From contig NZ_SEWF01000036.1 in the NCBI RefSeq assembly GCF_004168285.1, positions 1-62,895 on the forward strand: a DNA stretch of 62,895 nucleotides, given 5' to 3'. Within the stretch, counting starts at the first letter, position 1; each line of letters starts with the position of its first letter. The notes below the pieces were generated by a model that had not been told where the DNA came from, did not search any database, and worked only from the letters and a program-made list of their open reading frames with translations. Made by a program: the position numbers and the translations under genes. This DNA comes from Emticicia agri. Lineage in GTDB: Bacteria; Bacteroidota; Bacteroidia; Cytophagales; Spirosomataceae. Positions 61,284-62,895 of this stretch are shown here, piece after piece.

Positions 61284-61676
61284 CTATTTTCTTGCTTTCA
61301 GCACACTTCTTACTCCCTGGTCATCTGTATAATCAATAATCAGTTCGTTGTTTTTCACAAACCCAATTATTTTACTATCCTGATAAAGATCGGTTTGTTC
61401 AACTGATTTTTTCAATTCAAAAATCCCGTCCTGTGTGCTTGGCTCCCCGGTACTTTTCAGGGTGATGCTATACGAGCAACGCTGTTTATCTATCGGCTGC
61501 AAGGCTATACTGATGGTGTCTGAAGGCGTAGGCATACTGATAGTTTTCACGCCGTTACCAATCAGATAGACCTGATATACTCCGGTTATATCCTTCGATA
61601 AATCAGGAGAAAGTATCTCTTTTGTGCCACACGAAAAAAGTACCAATGCCAGCACCCAGACAGTTAATTTCTTCAT
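61284..61676 (-). CDS. Small hypothetical lipoprotein
   Basis: From the ATG at 61676 this is a 130-residue lipoprotein: MKKLTVWVLALVLFSCGTKE. The mature part is a lipocalin-like set of strands (DITGVYQVYLIGNG, SYSITLKSTGEPS, QTDLYQDSKIIGFV, NELIIDYTDDQGVRSVLKA). No family is recognised. It follows the terminase gene on the same strand after 218 non-coding bases. Confidence 0.65.
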   Translation of the reverse strand: MKKLTVWVLALVLFSCGTKEILSPDLSKDITGVYQVYLIGNGVKTISMPTPSDTISIALQPIDKQRCSYSITLKSTGEPSTQDGIFELKKSVEQTDLYQDSKIIGFVKNNELIIDYTDDQGVRSVLKARK

Positions 61677-61918
61677 GAATGTATCTTGCCAAATAAACAA
61701 TTGAAGCGGAAATATATTAAGGTCTTATTCTTTAAACAAGTTATAGAGGTTTAAATTGTATGACTATTTTAATTTCTGAACCTACCTGAAATTATTAAAA
61801 GATATTTTTTACCCTCAACAAATTACGTAAACCCAACGGATTAGATACGCTGGCAAAATAAACAGGTACCGATAAATAACAAATCCTTTGTTCCGTTTTC
61901 CATCCTCCTTTCTCCAAC

Positions 61919-62895
61919 CTAAAACAAATTCCCTAAATTCTTCACTCTCCTACTCATCTTAACCGGATAAAAAGTATTCGCCAGTGCATCAAAGGCATCG
62001 GTGCTTCTGCCTAATCGTTTTTTGATTTCTTCTTTGGGTTCAATAATAATAGCCCCATTGCTCTGAAACCGCCACTTGATTTCTGTAGCCTCTTCGGTCA
62101 GACCAAACCCTGGAGGCAGCATGGCTTCCTGCCCGTTTTTTGGATTAAGCCAGTCTCTGATAGCCCAGAAGAGGTAGGCACGCATATTGGCAAAAGTATA
62201 TTGCCCTGTCAGGTCGGTCAGGCTCTCTCCCTTTTCATTTTTGGCAGCTTCACTGTATTTACACGAAAAGGCTCTTGATTTATAGCCTAACTCTACTATA
62301 CGTGCATAAACCCCTGCCCCCTCGCCGATGGTGTCAATCATACTCAGCGCATGATTATCAAGCGCCAATATGGAAGCAATTCTGCCCGCTACCTGCATGT
62401 GGTCGGCTACTCCGCCCGAATTGGTTTGTGTAAACTGCTGTACAATATTCCCATACCGATAGCAAAAAACCGTACTATCCCGACCCATACCTGCCACGTC
62501 CACCCCCAGACGCAAAACATCAGTATAATACCCTTCCTGCCCATATGCCTGATGATAGGCAACCCAACGCTTTTGTGCCAACTCAATCCAGACTTCGGGT
62601 ATCAGGTTATCTTCTGATACCTTCGGAAACTTGCCTAATACTTTCTTTCTGAAATTATCTTCGGGGCGGTACCAGTTTCCTTCAAACTCAAAATCGTCAA
62701 GCGTTTCATTGTAATCACTTGCCTGTATCACGCTACACCAGTTAACAACTTTATCTTTTACCCATTCATAATCAACCTGACCGGGAATAATGCTTTGCCG
62801 ATGCACTACATTAGGTGCTGTAAGCGAATTGAGCCGAAACTTAGACCACCGCTCTCCTTTCTGACTTCGTGCTGCATAACCAATCGGCGTATTCG
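61919..62895 (-). CDS. Phage terminase large subunit, C-terminal part (cut by the window edge)
   Basis: The frame is open to the right edge, so the N-terminal ATPase half is missing from view, not from the gene. Visible is the nuclease domain: VLRLGVDVAGMGRDSTVFCY (first Asp of the RNase H-like site), ALSMIDTIGEGAGVYARIVE (second Asp) and RSTDAFDALANTFYP (third acidic position). Before it comes the linker KFRLNSLTAPNVVHR. The enzyme packages DNA into heads and cuts it. It is intact as far as visible and leads the series terminase, portal, capsid on this strand. Confidence 0.85.
   Translation of the reverse strand, partial: NTPIGYAARSQKGERWSKFRLNSLTAPNVVHRQSIIPGQVDYEWVKDKVVNWCSVIQASDYNETLDDFEFEGNWYRPEDNFRKKVLGKFPKVSEDNLIPEVWIELAQKRWVAYHQAYGQEGYYTDVLRLGVDVAGMGRDSTVFCYRYGNIVQQFTQTNSGGVADHMQVAGRIASILALDNHALSMIDTIGEGAGVYARIVELGYKSRAFSCKYSEAAKNEKGESLTDLTGQYTFANMRAYLFWAIRDWLNPKNGQEAMLPPGFGLTEEATEIKWRFQSNGAIIIEPKEEIKKRLGRSTDAFDALANTFYPVKMSRRVKNLGNLF

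Overview
The window reads as chromosomal DNA of a Bacteroidota bacterium, most likely order Cytophagales (possibly Spirosomaceae). The support is TAnnTTTG promoter boxes, two cargo proteins with type IX secretion sorting domains, a PorP/SprF protein, a TonB-dependent receptor with a carboxypeptidase-like N-domain, many lipoproteins with 16-25 residue signal peptides, LytS/LytTR signalling and a PadR-permease cassette. The genus is inference; no rRNA or tRNA gene was seen.

Layout: 1-1090 is an IS630-type element with an apparent frameshift transposase. 1.1-8.4 kb holds lipoproteins, a GNAT enzyme, a DUF1080 hydrolase, a FUSC membrane protein and a PD-(D/E)XK-like protein. 8.5-10.4 kb is an accessory patch: a 166-bp palindromic element, a small gene, an orphan polymorphic-toxin-like nuclease with its putative immunity gene, and the remnant of a second toxin copy. 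10.98-16.63 kb is a leftward run of siphophage head and tail genes: scaffold, decoration, major capsid, connector, head closure, tail completion, tail terminator, tail tube and tail chaperone with a -1 extension. 17.1-54.4 kb is ordinary host content (M28 peptidase, HipA-like pair, oxidoreductase, permease, T9SS cargo, GH43, two-component system, DsbA-like protein, PorP/SprF, SDR-AraC pair, MFS, TonB receptor, tail-fibre-like surface proteins). 54.86-56.24 kb is a lone portal gene. 56.4-61.7 kb is host-like again. 61.9 kb to the right edge is the nuclease half of a large terminase.

The main observation is that intact phage morphogenesis genes (terminase, portal, capsid-tail operon) lie on one strand in canonical order but are separated by about 5.7 kb and 38 kb of unrelated host genes, with no integrase, replication or lysis gene visible. 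The portal gene and the scaffold-capsid operon, 39.6 kb apart, carry an identical 19-bp sequence with a perfect 13-bp palindrome just upstream of a TAnnTTTG box. At the capsid operon this site is centred between two divergent boxes. This looks like a co-regulated, dispersed, domesticated phage particle system, possibly a gene transfer agent; transfer function is inference. Many intergenic regions also hold long imperfect palindromes of several families.
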